Shown in pieces: positions 1-5,982 of a stretch of DNA of 13,370 nucleotides. This stretch comes from Limivivens faecihominis (GTDB lineage Bacteria > Bacillota > Clostridia > Lachnospirales > Lachnospiraceae), in contig NZ_JAJEPR010000056.1 of the NCBI RefSeq assembly GCF_020686945.1, forward strand, positions 1 through 13,370, in the 5' to 3' direction. Within the stretch, counting starts at the first letter, position 1, and each line of letters opens with the position of its first letter. The translations under genes were made by a program, and so were the position numbers. The notes below the pieces were generated by a model, which worked only from the letters and a program-made list of their open reading frames with translations, did no database searches and had not been told where the DNA came from.

Positions 1-1
1 T

Positions 2-94
2 TGCATGATTATGGCTATTTATACAGGACACAAGATGATTTCTGGTAAAAGTAGGAAGAAAAAAGAAGTTTCAGTAGAGAGTGTTGAAGATTAA
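2..94 (+). CDS. 3' end of an unidentified gene (partial, starts outside the window)
   Basis: An open frame runs in from the window edge and stops at TAA 92-94. It gives about 30 residues, beginning CMIMAIYTGHKMISG and ending with a basic KSRKKK stretch and an acidic tail (ESVED). The tail has the feel of a cytoplasmic C-terminus after a membrane segment, but too little is present to assign a family. It is read toward the minus-strand operon, and the hairpin at 111-161 separates the two. It could also be a chance open frame, because no start is visible. Confidence 0.4.
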   Translation, partial: CMIMAIYTGHKMISGKSRKKKEVSVESVED

Positions 95-110
95 AAAACA
101 AAATATTTTA

Positions 111-161
111 ATAAATAACGCCGGTGCGGGATTTTTGATATCCAGTACTGGCGTTATTTAT
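111..161 (-). terminator. Hairpin terminator for the CpXC/ImmA/XRE operon, possibly bidirectional
   Basis: The left arm (111-132) and right arm (140-161) pair over 22 positions. The outer 12 bp are perfect (ATAAATAACGCC with GGCGTTATTTAT), and the inner part has two G-U type pairs and one mismatch. The loop is about 7 nt. Read on the minus strand, the stem is followed by a T-rich run (110 down to about 93), as expected for a Rho-independent terminator of the minus-strand operon ending at 197. It also lies just after the stop at 94 of the plus-strand fragment, so it may stop transcription from both sides. Confidence 0.75.
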
Positions 162-196
162 TCTACAGGGGCTTGGGGGTGTAGCCACCAAATATA

Positions 197-850
197 CTAT
201 TCGTTTTCTGCTTCGGCAAGTTTGTTAAGGATCCACTCCCTATTGATAACTATTTCATCATCATCGCGGAGATCCTTGAAATCATTGCAGTGTGAAGAAG
301 CAAATTCATACATATTGTCAATGTCAACTGCACCAGTAATCTCACCCTTATTAATGATTACAAGAATATTTGTTCCGTCGTCGTCGACAGCAAAGCGCAG
401 TTCATCAAATTCTATATCGGGATCATTTTTGAGAATAGAATCTGTCGCAAGTAATTTAACAAGTTCCATTACCCTGTCATCTTTACCTGCATCAAAGATC
501 TGGATCTTTTCAACGAGCTGATTTGCTGATGTCACAATCCGGTATAAGTACTTTTCGGTACGATAATCAGCCAAAGCATTTTTTTCATAAAATATTTCAT
601 ATGTCTTCTTTACTTCTGATTCAGGAACCAGATAAATCATGACAAGATCTTCCATCTGGTGATAGAGTGTGGAGTATTTTAAACGAAAGGTCTCTCCACA
701 GCTCGGGCAGGTATAAAGGAAAATAGATTGATTAAGTACCTTCTCTTTCATTTCAGGATCCAGTGCAGTATTAATACTGTCCCAGAGCTCAAAATCTCCC
801 TCATGATGGCAGGAAGGACAAGTTACCTTTTCTATATGATGTCTTGACAT
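197..850 (-). CDS. CpXC domain zinc protein, third gene of the XRE-ImmA operon
   Basis: The 217-residue protein opens with two zinc-binding knuckles, C11-P-S-C14 and C48-P-S-C51, each in the CPxC form that names the CpXC family. Its function is not established. The rest is a mixed, acidic, soluble region with no signal peptide or membrane segment. The start is firm: AAGGAGGATCATTT precedes the ATG. It lies 65 bp after the ImmA-type gene in the same direction and ends before the hairpin at 111-161, so it is probably co-transcribed with the repressor and protease genes. Its constant company with a repressor-protease pair would suggest a role in sensing or in partner binding, but that is inference. 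Confidence 0.8.
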   Translation of the reverse strand: MSRHHIEKVTCPSCHHEGDFELWDSINTALDPEMKEKVLNQSIFLYTCPSCGETFRLKYSTLYHQMEDLVMIYLVPESEVKKTYEIFYEKNALADYRTEKYLYRIVTSANQLVEKIQIFDAGKDDRVMELVKLLATDSILKNDPDIEFDELRFAVDDDGTNILVIINKGEITGAVDIDNMYEFASSHCNDFKDLRDDDEIVINREWILNKLAEAENE

Positions 851-915
851 AAATGATCCTCCTTTCAGTGAGATAAATCTATAGTTTTTCTATTGTAGAA
901 TAATCTTATCCGCTA

Positions 916-1431
916 TTATTTCGCCAGAAAATTACTCTGTATCTCCATCGGCATATGATAAGCCTGGCCTCGTTTTGTCAGGCTGTATAGTTTAAAGCTC
1001 ATGAGTTCCGGAGTCGCATTCAAAGAGCTGCAGAGTCCGAAATAATCCAGGTCTTCGTTCTGAACCATATCTTCAATCTCCTCATCATCAATCAGAAGAT
1101 CGGCAGCAAACAGATTGGCCTGGTATTCTGTATTATCCGTCATATTGTAGAGGGTATCATCTTGCATTGGAGCCATTTTCAGCTGGGAACGATGCAGGAT
1201 GATATGCCCTAATTCATGGGCGGCAACGATCATCTTTTCTTCTTCTGAAAGGAAACTGCTGATCATGACATAGATCGTCTTGCAGCTCATAAAACAATAT
1301 CCTTTCAGTGTCTTATATCTGGAAGTTTCCCCGACCACAATGTTCATCTGATCCATGATCTCAAATGGATCTCGGGTTCCATATTTCTTGATTAATTTCT
1401 TTGTTTCTGTATATATGTAAGTGTTTCTCAA
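916..1431 (-). CDS. immA: ImmA/IrrE family metallo-endopeptidase
   Basis: This 171-residue protein carries the zinc protease signature HELGHIILH, with H72, E73 and H76 from the chosen start. A downstream E103 lies in EYQANLFAADLL, which matches the usual third zinc ligand and the E-x-x-A-x-x-FA-x-x-LL pattern of the family. Family members such as ImmA of ICEBs1 cleave a neighbouring XRE-type repressor and switch on element genes after DNA damage. The XRE gene lies directly upstream in the same operon, so it is the likely substrate. I chose TTG 1431 as start because GAGGTGAT sits 6 nt before it. A GTG at 1440 would overlap that ribosome site and add three residues. The gene symbol is by family likeness only. 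Confidence 0.85.
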   Translation of the reverse strand: MRNTYIYTETKKLIKKYGTRDPFEIMDQMNIVVGETSRYKTLKGYCFMSCKTIYVMISSFLSEEEKMIVAAHELGHIILHRSQLKMAPMQDDTLYNMTDNTEYQANLFAADLLIDDEEIEDMVQNEDLDYFGLCSSLNATPELMSFKLYSLTKRGQAYHMPMEIQSNFLAK

Positions 1432-1522
1432 ATAAATCACCTCAAAAGTAAAAAATAAAAGGGCAGAAATATCCTTGTAACTATAAGGTAACAGATTAGG
1501 TGTACAATAATCCCGCCTTCTA

Positions 1523-1942
1523 TTATTTTTCCTCTTGGTTTTTCAGATATTTTTTCGGTGTAAATTTCTTTGCACGTCTTTTGGAATCCAGATAAAGGCT
1601 CTGGATCTCATCCATAAAAGCTATTTTATCTTCGTCTGTCAGTGATCCACCGGCAAACATAGCTGCAGCCTGTTCCAGAATCTGCTGAGCCTGTCTGGCA
1701 CCACGGTTACCAAACTGTTCGGATGCTTCTGTGATAAAAGCTTCATTCTCACTCATGAGATAAGAAACGTCACACTGTAATGCATCTGCCAGTTTCTGAT
1801 ACAGAACATTTTGTTTTGGAAAACGTCCTTCTACTTCCCAGGATCGAATAGTCCTATATGAAACACCAACCATACTGGCCAGTTCCTGCTGACTCATCTT
1901 TTTTTCTTTTCTTAATGATCTTACTTTTTCACCGAATGTCAT
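1523..1942 (-). CDS. XRE family transcriptional repressor (ImmR-like)
   Basis: The 139-residue protein has an N-terminal lambda-repressor-type helix-turn-helix at about residues 5-63, with the typical run MSQQELASMVGVSYRTIRSW. A helical C-terminal half ends in a basic KRRAKKFTPKKY segment. There is no LexA/S24 self-cleavage domain, so removal would need another protease, most simply the ImmA-type product encoded next. An open frame extends to 1993, but the ATG at 1942 follows AGAAAGAGGT at good spacing and begins right at the domain, so I prefer it. The likely promoter is at 2098-2126 on the minus strand. The repeated GGAAA-N4-TTTCC sites at 2003-2148 are the probable operators, which would give control of its own gene and of the polymerase gene opposite. 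Confidence 0.85.
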   Translation of the reverse strand: MTFGEKVRSLRKEKKMSQQELASMVGVSYRTIRSWEVEGRFPKQNVLYQKLADALQCDVSYLMSENEAFITEASEQFGNRGARQAQQILEQAAAMFAGGSLTDEDKIAFMDEIQSLYLDSKRRAKKFTPKKYLKNQEEK

Positions 1943-2002
1943 AAACATACCTCTTTCTAAGCCTTGTCTTATAAGTTTCATTAGCCGCTTCAAGGCAAAA
2001 CG

Positions 2003-2016
2003 GGAAATGTGTTTCC
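2003..2016. promoter_or_regulatory. Operator-like site 1 (GGAAA TGTG TTTCC)
   Basis: This is a perfect inverted repeat with arms GGAAA and TTTCC around 4 nt. It is the first of four similar sites in the divergent control region and lies 20 bp before the -35 box of the polymerase promoter and inside the leader of the XRE gene. It is the best-matching copy along with site 3. Binding by the XRE protein is inferred from the arrangement. Confidence 0.65.
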
Positions 2017-2035
2017 TTAAAAATAAAAATTAATC

Positions 2036-2064
2036 TTGACAAAGGGAAATATCTCTCCTATAAT
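2036..2064 (+). promoter_or_regulatory. Consensus sigma-A promoter of the polymerase-YolD genes
   Basis: A perfect -35 box TTGACA (2036-2041) and a perfect -10 box TATAAT (2059-2064) are separated by exactly 17 bp. Transcription should start near 2071, leaving a leader of about 170 nt before the polymerase start. So strong a promoter for an error-prone polymerase calls for tight repression, and operator-like site 2 fills its spacer. Confidence 0.85.
2045..2058. promoter_or_regulatory. Operator-like site 2 inside the promoter spacer (GGAAA TATC TCTCC)
   Basis: The arms GGAAA and TCTCC (one mismatch) surround 4 nt. The site lies wholly between the -35 and -10 boxes of the plus-strand promoter and touches the -10 box. 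A bound repressor would directly block RNA polymerase here. Confidence 0.65.
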
Positions 2065-2080
2065 GTGAATCACAGATAAG

Positions 2081-2094
2081 GGAAACATCTTTCC
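2081..2094. promoter_or_regulatory. Operator-like site 3 (GGAAA CATC TTTCC)
   Basis: This is a perfect 5-bp inverted repeat around 4 nt, just after the predicted plus-strand start of transcription and 3 bp from the -10 box of the proposed minus-strand promoter. It is placed to act on both directions. Confidence 0.65.
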
Positions 2095-2097
2095 TAT

Positions 2098-2126
2098 AAG
2101 ATACACAATATTTCCTCTTTTGTCAA
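2098..2126 (-). promoter_or_regulatory. Probable promoter of the XRE-ImmA-CpXC operon
   Basis: On the minus strand TTGACA (plus-strand TGTCAA, 2121-2126) lies exactly 17 bp from TATCTT (plus 2098-2103), which matches four of six -10 positions. An operator half-site, GGAAA on the minus strand (2111-2115), lies in this spacer too. The leader to the XRE start at 1942 would be about 150 nt. A closer promoter is possible, but I see no better -35/-10 pair. Confidence 0.55.
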
Positions 2127-2134
2127 TGGATATG

Positions 2135-2148
2135 TGAAATGAATTTCC
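2135..2148. promoter_or_regulatory. Operator-like site 4 (TGAAA TGAA TTTCC)
   Basis: The inverted repeat has one change (TGAAA for GGAAA). It lies upstream of the minus-strand -35 box and within the leader of the polymerase transcript. Centre-to-centre distances across the four sites are about 42, 36 and 54 bp. Confidence 0.55.
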
Positions 2149-2243
2149 TGTAATTCAATGAAAACAGGAAGGATAGACAATCATTGATAGTCAAAATGGG
2201 ATACATGTTAAGAAAAGAGGAAAGACGTATGGGAGGTGGCAAT

Positions 2244-3518
2244 GTGAGTCAGGATCAGACTTCTATTATCTGTATTGATCTGAAGTCCTTTTATGCTTCT
2301 GTAGAATGCGTAGAACGTGGGCTGAATCCATTTAAAACAAACCTGGTGGTTGCAGATCCTACCAGATCAAAGTCAACAATCTGCCTGGCAATCACTCCGG
2401 CCATGAAGGCGCTTGGCATCAAGAACCGGTGCCGGATCCATGAGATACCGGATTGTGTGAAGTACATTACAGCCATGCCGAGGATGCAGCTGTACATGGA
2501 TTATTCCGCAAAAATCTATGGAATCTATCTGCGGTATGTCTCAAAAGAAGATATCCATGTGTACAGTGTCGATGAATGTTTTATTGATGTGACAAACTAT
2601 CTGCAGCTTTATCATCTCACTGCAAAAGAAATGGCGGTAAAGCTTATGCAGGCGGTCATGGAGAAAACTGGTATCACTGCAACCGCAGGAGTGGGAACCA
2701 ATCTGTACCTTGCTAAGATTGCAATGGATATCGTAGCAAAGCATGTGGATGACCATATTGGAATTCTGAATGAATTTTCTTACAGAGAGCAGCTATGGGA
2801 TCATAAACCATTAAGTGACTTCTGGAGGATTGGATCCCGGACTGAAAAGAAACTGGCTGGTTACGGGATCCATACGATGGGCGATATCGCAATGGCTTCT
2901 TTAAGATCCGAAGACTGGCTGTATAAGATGTTTGGGATTGATGCAGAGCTGTTGATCGATCATGCATGGGGTTATGAAACATGCCGGATGAGTGACATCA
3001 AGAACTATCATTCGGAAGAGCACAGCCTATCGAATGGCCAGGTGCTGATGCGAAATTATTCTTTTGACGAAGCACTTGTGATCGTAAGGGAAATGACAGA
3101 CAATCTGGTCCTGGATCTGTTTGAAAAAGGACTGGTAACAAACTCTCTCACCTTATGGATCGCCTATGACCACAGGTATGAGCATGAGGCATCCAAAGGA
3201 ACCGTAAAACTCGAAAGAGAAAGTAACAGTTCCAAAAAGATCATAGATGCAGTGGAAGATTTATATCGCAGGATTGCAGACAGATATACCGGAATCCGAA
3301 GAATCGAGGTGTGTGCGAACAGGGTTGCTCCTGAAAATTATGTGCAGTACAGCCTGTTTGATGATCCCAAACAGACCGATAAGGAACGGCATTTGCAGGA
3401 AGCAGTATTGAATGTAAAGCAGCGTTATGGAAAGAATGCGATCATGCGGGGATCCAACCTGCTAGAGTGTTCTACTTATAGAGAACGCAACGAGCAAATA
3501 GGTGGTCACCGTGCTTAG
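2244..3518 (+). CDS. Y-family DNA polymerase (UvrX/UmuC-like, translesion synthesis)
   Basis: The 424-residue protein is a full-length Y-family polymerase that copies past damaged DNA at low fidelity. The N-terminal metal-binding motif IICIDLKSFYASVE, the catalytic YSVDECFIDVT and the GVGTNLYLAKIAMD motif are all intact. The thumb-like helix-hairpin-helix FWRIGSRTEKKLAGYGI follows. Near residue 368, QYSLFDD fits the QxxLF sliding-clamp binding peptide. I chose GTG 2244, which has GGAGG 7 nt before it and begins just ahead of the conserved domain. ATG 2229, with AGAGG 8 nt before it, is a close second and would add five residues. The YolD-like gene follows after 14 bp. Repression by the divergent XRE protein, with relief after damage, is the likely control. 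Confidence 0.9.
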   Translation: MSQDQTSIICIDLKSFYASVECVERGLNPFKTNLVVADPTRSKSTICLAITPAMKALGIKNRCRIHEIPDCVKYITAMPRMQLYMDYSAKIYGIYLRYVSKEDIHVYSVDECFIDVTNYLQLYHLTAKEMAVKLMQAVMEKTGITATAGVGTNLYLAKIAMDIVAKHVDDHIGILNEFSYREQLWDHKPLSDFWRIGSRTEKKLAGYGIHTMGDIAMASLRSEDWLYKMFGIDAELLIDHAWGYETCRMSDIKNYHSEEHSLSNGQVLMRNYSFDEALVIVREMTDNLVLDLFEKGLVTNSLTLWIAYDHRYEHEASKGTVKLERESNSSKKIIDAVEDLYRRIADRYTGIRRIEVCANRVAPENYVQYSLFDDPKQTDKERHLQEAVLNVKQRYGKNAIMRGSNLLECSTYRERNEQIGGHRA

Positions 3519-3532
3519 AGGAGGTGCAAAAA

Positions 3533-3949
3533 GTGCTGGCAAGTGCATATCAACCGTATTTATATTTACCAAGACCGGTTTCCAGGAGACATCCCATGGA
3601 TGTAGGACGCAGAGCAAAACAGTTTGCTCCATTTGCGGCACTTCGTGGATTGGATGAAACAATCCGGCAACAGGAAATCATTTATGAACCAAAAAGAGAT
3701 TTATCTGAGGAAAAGAAAAATGAGCTGGATATGAAATTAAGAATCCTGGCATATGGAATGAAGATACAGGCAACTTATTTTCAAAAGTCATGGAAGAATC
3801 CATTAATTGGTCAGTACCATACATTATCTGGAACCGTAGAATTTTTTGATCCATCAGTCCACTTACGGATTGATGATACCGAGATCCAGATCCAGGACAT
3901 CTGTGATCTGACTGGTGATGTATTTGAAACTATTGAAATATCATGTTAA
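3533..3949 (+). CDS. YolD-like family protein
   Basis: The 138-residue protein has the family core GRRAKQFAPFAALRGLDETI at about residues 24-43, followed by a charged helix and a beta-rich end (GTVEFFDPSVHLRID). YolD-like proteins are encoded next to UvrX-type Y-family polymerases in Bacillus and related elements and are thought to be UmuD-like partners; the mechanism is not settled. AGGAGG at 3519-3524 is 8 nt before GTG 3533. An in-frame GTG at 3524 overlaps that ribosome site and is unlikely. The gene follows the polymerase stop by 14 bp, so the two form one operon. Confidence 0.85.
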   Translation: MLASAYQPYLYLPRPVSRRHPMDVGRRAKQFAPFAALRGLDETIRQQEIIYEPKRDLSEEKKNELDMKLRILAYGMKIQATYFQKSWKNPLIGQYHTLSGTVEFFDPSVHLRIDDTEIQIQDICDLTGDVFETIEISC

Positions 3950-4182
3950 TTAATCACAGCGGAATTTTTTATACCGGAAAGAGTGAGTGGTAGCTGGTGA
4001 AAGGATAAAAAAGGATGCACAGATCGACAAAGCAGATCTGATCAGAATAGAAATCGTGCTGTTCGTGTAGCTTTGGCACTTACGGAATGGATGGCATGAT
4101 GCTCATAAGGCGGATTTGATTTCCCTTTGGTCCGTTGAGTAATAAATGGAGAATATCTTATTGCTTAAAGGAGGAAGCCTAT
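3950..4182. other. Intergenic stretch without a recognised gene
   Basis: I see no protein family here. One frame is open from GTG 3987 to TAG 4070, and the same frame stays open again after that stop to the TAA near 4141. This could be the remains of a small gene broken by a stop codon. Its ribosome site (GGAAAGAGTGA) is weak, and the translated residues match nothing I know. No clear terminator is visible, so the downstream small gene may be read through from the polymerase operon. Confidence 0.4.
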
Positions 4183-4410
4183 ATGGGATCAGGTGCTATT
4201 AAATGGCATGTACACTGCTCTGTATGTGGAGCATTTATTGAAAAGAGCGCACAAAGCGATTCAGAAGTGGAGTGCAAAAAATGTCGCAGTACATTGGAGA
4301 TATTTGTAAAGGATGATATGGTGTCGGTTCGTCCGATCCACATCAGAGATGAACAATTAAAGTCCAGGATGCGGACGTATTCCCGAAAGATGATGAATCA
4401 GGGATCATAA
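4183..4410 (+). CDS. Small zinc-ribbon protein
   Basis: The 75-residue protein has two paired-cysteine knuckles, C-S-V-C near residues 11-14 and C-K-K-C near 31-34, the layout of a single zinc ribbon. It has no membrane segment, and the C-terminus is basic (KSRMRTYSRKMMNQGS), which would suit nucleic-acid contact. AAAGGAGG stands 8 nt before ATG 4183, which decides the start. The frame is open back to 4135, but those codons lack a ribosome site. It lies between the YolD-like gene and the sigma-like gene, among other small accessory genes. The function is unknown. Confidence 0.75.
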   Translation: MGSGAIKWHVHCSVCGAFIEKSAQSDSEVECKKCRSTLEIFVKDDMVSVRPIHIRDEQLKSRMRTYSRKMMNQGS

Positions 4411-4520
4411 CAGAATAGAATGAGCTGTCTGTAGTAAGCGTTGGATTTGGCAGGAACCATCAAGAACGCACCAGACAGCAAGAGTTTGTCAAGGAGCTGA
4501 ACCTGACTGGAATCACTAAG

Positions 4521-4613
4521 AGCCCGGCAAAACATTTACGGATACACTGCAAGATCAGAAGTATTTTCTGGTTTTGGAGATTGTTGAAGTATTTGTTTTG
4601 TCGGGCTTTTTTG
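4521..4613 (+). terminator. Rho-independent terminator-like structure with a long loop
   Basis: AGCCCGGCAAAACA (4521-4534) pairs with TGTTTTGTCGGGCT (4594-4607) across 14 positions with a single G-U type pair. The right arm is followed by a run of Ts. The loop of about 59 nt is much longer than usual. It closes the zinc-ribbon unit and lies just before the first copy of the 35-bp repeat. Confidence 0.6.
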
Positions 4614-4650
4614 ATGTATTTAAAAAAATTTTTAAATTTTTTGTCGTACC

Positions 4651-4685
4651 CCACTGTAAAACAGGCTCTCAGCGTTTCGTTATAT
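4651..4685. repeat. 35-bp direct repeat, copy 1 (upstream of the sigma-like gene)
   Basis: It begins CCACTGTAAAACAGG and ends AGCGTTTCGTTATAT. It differs from copy 2 (5716-5750) at one position only (C for G at 4670). Upstream it shares an A/T-tract context (A7 then Ts, from 4622) with copy 2. Inside it holds the small inverted repeat CTGTAAAACAG. It is followed by the short inverted repeat AGAG/CTCT (4686-4701) and the perfect 6-bp hairpin CTGCAA/TTGCAG. A promoter or operator role is inferred. Confidence 0.8.
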
Positions 4686-4760
4686 AGAGGTTGAATTCTC
4701 TTCTGCAAAAATAATTGCAGAGAGAGATTTTGATAATATGGCGCAAAGGAGGAAGCAAAG

Positions 4761-4880
4761 ATGACTGAAATCGAATACCAGGAATTTGTAAGGCATTGTC
4801 CTTACGATGCTATGGGCGATTATTCCATGTTTCGCAAAGAGCAAACAGAGAATGAATCAGAAGATGCACATATCAACTGA
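4761..4880 (+). CDS. Small hypothetical protein of 39 residues
   Basis: The reading frame runs from ATG 4761 to TGA 4878-4880 and has an ideal ribosome site: AGGAGG 8 nt before the ATG. The peptide begins MTEIEYQEFVRHCPYDAMGDYSMF and ends in an acidic, polar tail. It has no signal peptide or membrane segment, and its cysteine and histidine do not form a recognisable zinc site. It lies between repeat copy 1 and the sigma-like gene, so it is probably expressed from the same promoter as the latter. I do not recognise a family. Confidence 0.6.
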   Translation: MTEIEYQEFVRHCPYDAMGDYSMFRKEQTENESEDAHIN

Positions 4881-4935
4881 ATAAGCCAGGCAATCTGGCA
4901 AACTTAATCTAAACGCAGATACATGCGTTACAAAG

Positions 4936-4981
4936 GAGTCACGGACTCCCGTTCAAAAAAAACGGGTGAGTTCGTGACCTC
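4936..4981 (+). promoter_or_regulatory. Large hairpin in the leader of the sigma-like gene
   Basis: CCCGTT (4948-4953) pairs with AACGGG (4961-4966) around an A-rich loop. Outside it GAG-TCACG (4936-4943) pairs with CGTGA-CCTC (4973-4981), with small bulges. The left arm contains AAAGGAG, a ribosome-site-like sequence with no start codon at the right distance. No T-run follows, so it is not a simple terminator. It is probably an RNA control or stability element between the 39-aa gene and the sigma-like gene. Confidence 0.5.
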
Positions 4982-5032
4982 TTGTACTGCAGTTCTTTAT
5001 GTCTGTGCAGAAATTTCATAAAAGATGGAATG

Positions 5033-5065
5033 GACCACCCGGAGCCGAAAGGCAGAAAGGTGGTC
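5033..5065 (+). promoter_or_regulatory. Hairpin with GAAA tetraloop that covers the sigma gene's ribosome site
   Basis: GACCACC (5033-5039) pairs with GGTGGTC (5059-5065). Inside, GCC and GGC close a GAAA tetraloop (5044-5053). The right arm includes AAAGGTGG, the only ribosome-site-like sequence before ATG 5069. In the folded RNA the site would be hidden, so translation of the sigma-like protein may be held back. This is inferred from the sequence alone. Confidence 0.5.
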
Positions 5066-5068
5066 TTT

Positions 5069-5689
5069 ATGTTGACATTAAAAGAACTGAAAAAAATCGT
5101 GAAAGTTGCTGATGTGGAGAAGAGAATCCCAAGCGTGAAATCCTTGAAGGAACACAAAGTTGTAGTAAAGGAAATGATCAATGCAGATACAACAATCTCT
5201 GTTTATGATCACGGATATGTACTTTATACAGCAGGAAATCAATCAACCGTATTTCCGCTTCATAGTTGTGATGACTATGAATATGTGAGTGTAACTGGCG
5301 ATAACAAGGAATTCAATAAAGAGTTCTTTGATAATGAAAACTGGTATATCCGTCTGCTGATGGAGGCTGAAGACCGTATGGCATACAGCCAGAGCAAAAT
5401 CAGCACCAATCATGGTGTGTTTTCTAACAGCGATGTTACAGATGATGCGGAGATTATGAGAGGATCTTCAAAAGATTTTGTTGACGATGTTATCGACAGA
5501 GAAATTCTGCATGCGCTGATCAAGGAATTGACAGAGAGGCAAAAGATGGTACTCAATCTGGTTTATTTCGAAGAAATGCGTCAGCAGGATGTCGCAGATT
5601 ATCTGGGAATCAAACAACAGAGTGTAAATGACCTCCTGAACAGAGCATTAAAAACGATGAAAAAAAAGGCGGAAAACGAAGAATTTTAA
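5069..5689 (+). CDS. Sigma-70 region 4 family protein (element-encoded sigma-like regulator)
   Basis: The 206-residue protein ends in a sigma region 4 helix-turn-helix at about residues 150-200: LTERQKMVLNLVYFEEMRQQDVADYLGIKQQSVNDLLNRALKTMKKK has the usual shape of the -35 reading domain. I see no clear region 2 core-binding and -10 melting segment in the first 100 residues, which start MLTLKELKKIVKVADVEKRI. It may therefore be a divergent sigma factor or an HTH regulator, like the Orf7-type proteins of conjugative elements. ATG 5069 has AAAGGTGG about 5 nt before it. The frame is open back to 4982 through hairpin DNA that does not look coding. The stop overlaps the A/T tract that leads into repeat copy 2. 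Confidence 0.75.
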   Translation: MLTLKELKKIVKVADVEKRIPSVKSLKEHKVVVKEMINADTTISVYDHGYVLYTAGNQSTVFPLHSCDDYEYVSVTGDNKEFNKEFFDNENWYIRLLMEAEDRMAYSQSKISTNHGVFSNSDVTDDAEIMRGSSKDFVDDVIDREILHALIKELTERQKMVLNLVYFEEMRQQDVADYLGIKQQSVNDLLNRALKTMKKKAENEEF

Positions 5690-5715
5690 AAAAATTTCAA
5701 AAAAATTGAATTAGA

Positions 5716-5750
5716 CCACTGTAAAACAGGCTCTGAGCGTTTCGTTATAT
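5716..5750. repeat. 35-bp direct repeat, copy 2 (upstream of the surface-protein gene)
   Basis: It matches copy 1 (4651-4685) at 34 of 35 positions. It starts 27 bp after the sigma-like stop codon and is preceded by the same type of A7/T tract. It is followed by ATGAAGG (5749-5755) and CCTTCAT (from 5770), a 7-bp inverted repeat with different bases from the one after copy 1 but in the same place. The pattern suggests a shared regulatory or RNA element, not a mobile-element end. Confidence 0.8.
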
Positions 5751-5982
5751 GAAGGGTTTGCATAGAACACCTTCATGTACCTTGAAAAATGAATAGCCTG
5801 CCCGGAGTGATATTTGATTTGAACATGCATAGAGCGAAAAGCTGCGTGTCTGCCAGAAGAAAACGTATCAGAGATGGAAACTGATATAGGAACGGATCCG
5901 GGAAAGAAAACAGGAAAACGCTTAAATCTTAAATCAAAATAAAATGTCTGAATCTAAAAAGAGGATGACAGTAGAAATCATG

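Noticed and set aside
81..521. Plus-strand open frame of 146 codons at the left end
   Set aside because: It runs opposite the CpXC gene, crosses the terminator hairpin, has a low-complexity Ser-rich translation and lacks a ribosome site.
2184..2243. TTG 2184 as the start of the polymerase
   Set aside because: No ribosome site precedes it, and the added residues do not belong to the conserved polymerase N-terminus.
4460..4708. Minus-strand open frame of 82 codons, and a plus-strand frame of similar length over the same DNA
   Set aside because: Both cross the terminator stem and the 35-bp repeat and give Lys/Phe-rich translations from A/T tracts. Neither has a convincing start with a ribosome site.
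4651..5750. The two 35-bp repeats as ends of a transposon or as a CRISPR array
   Set aside because: There are only two copies, in direct orientation, 1,065 bp apart, with no transposase or regular spacers. They flank a regulator gene and fit control elements better.
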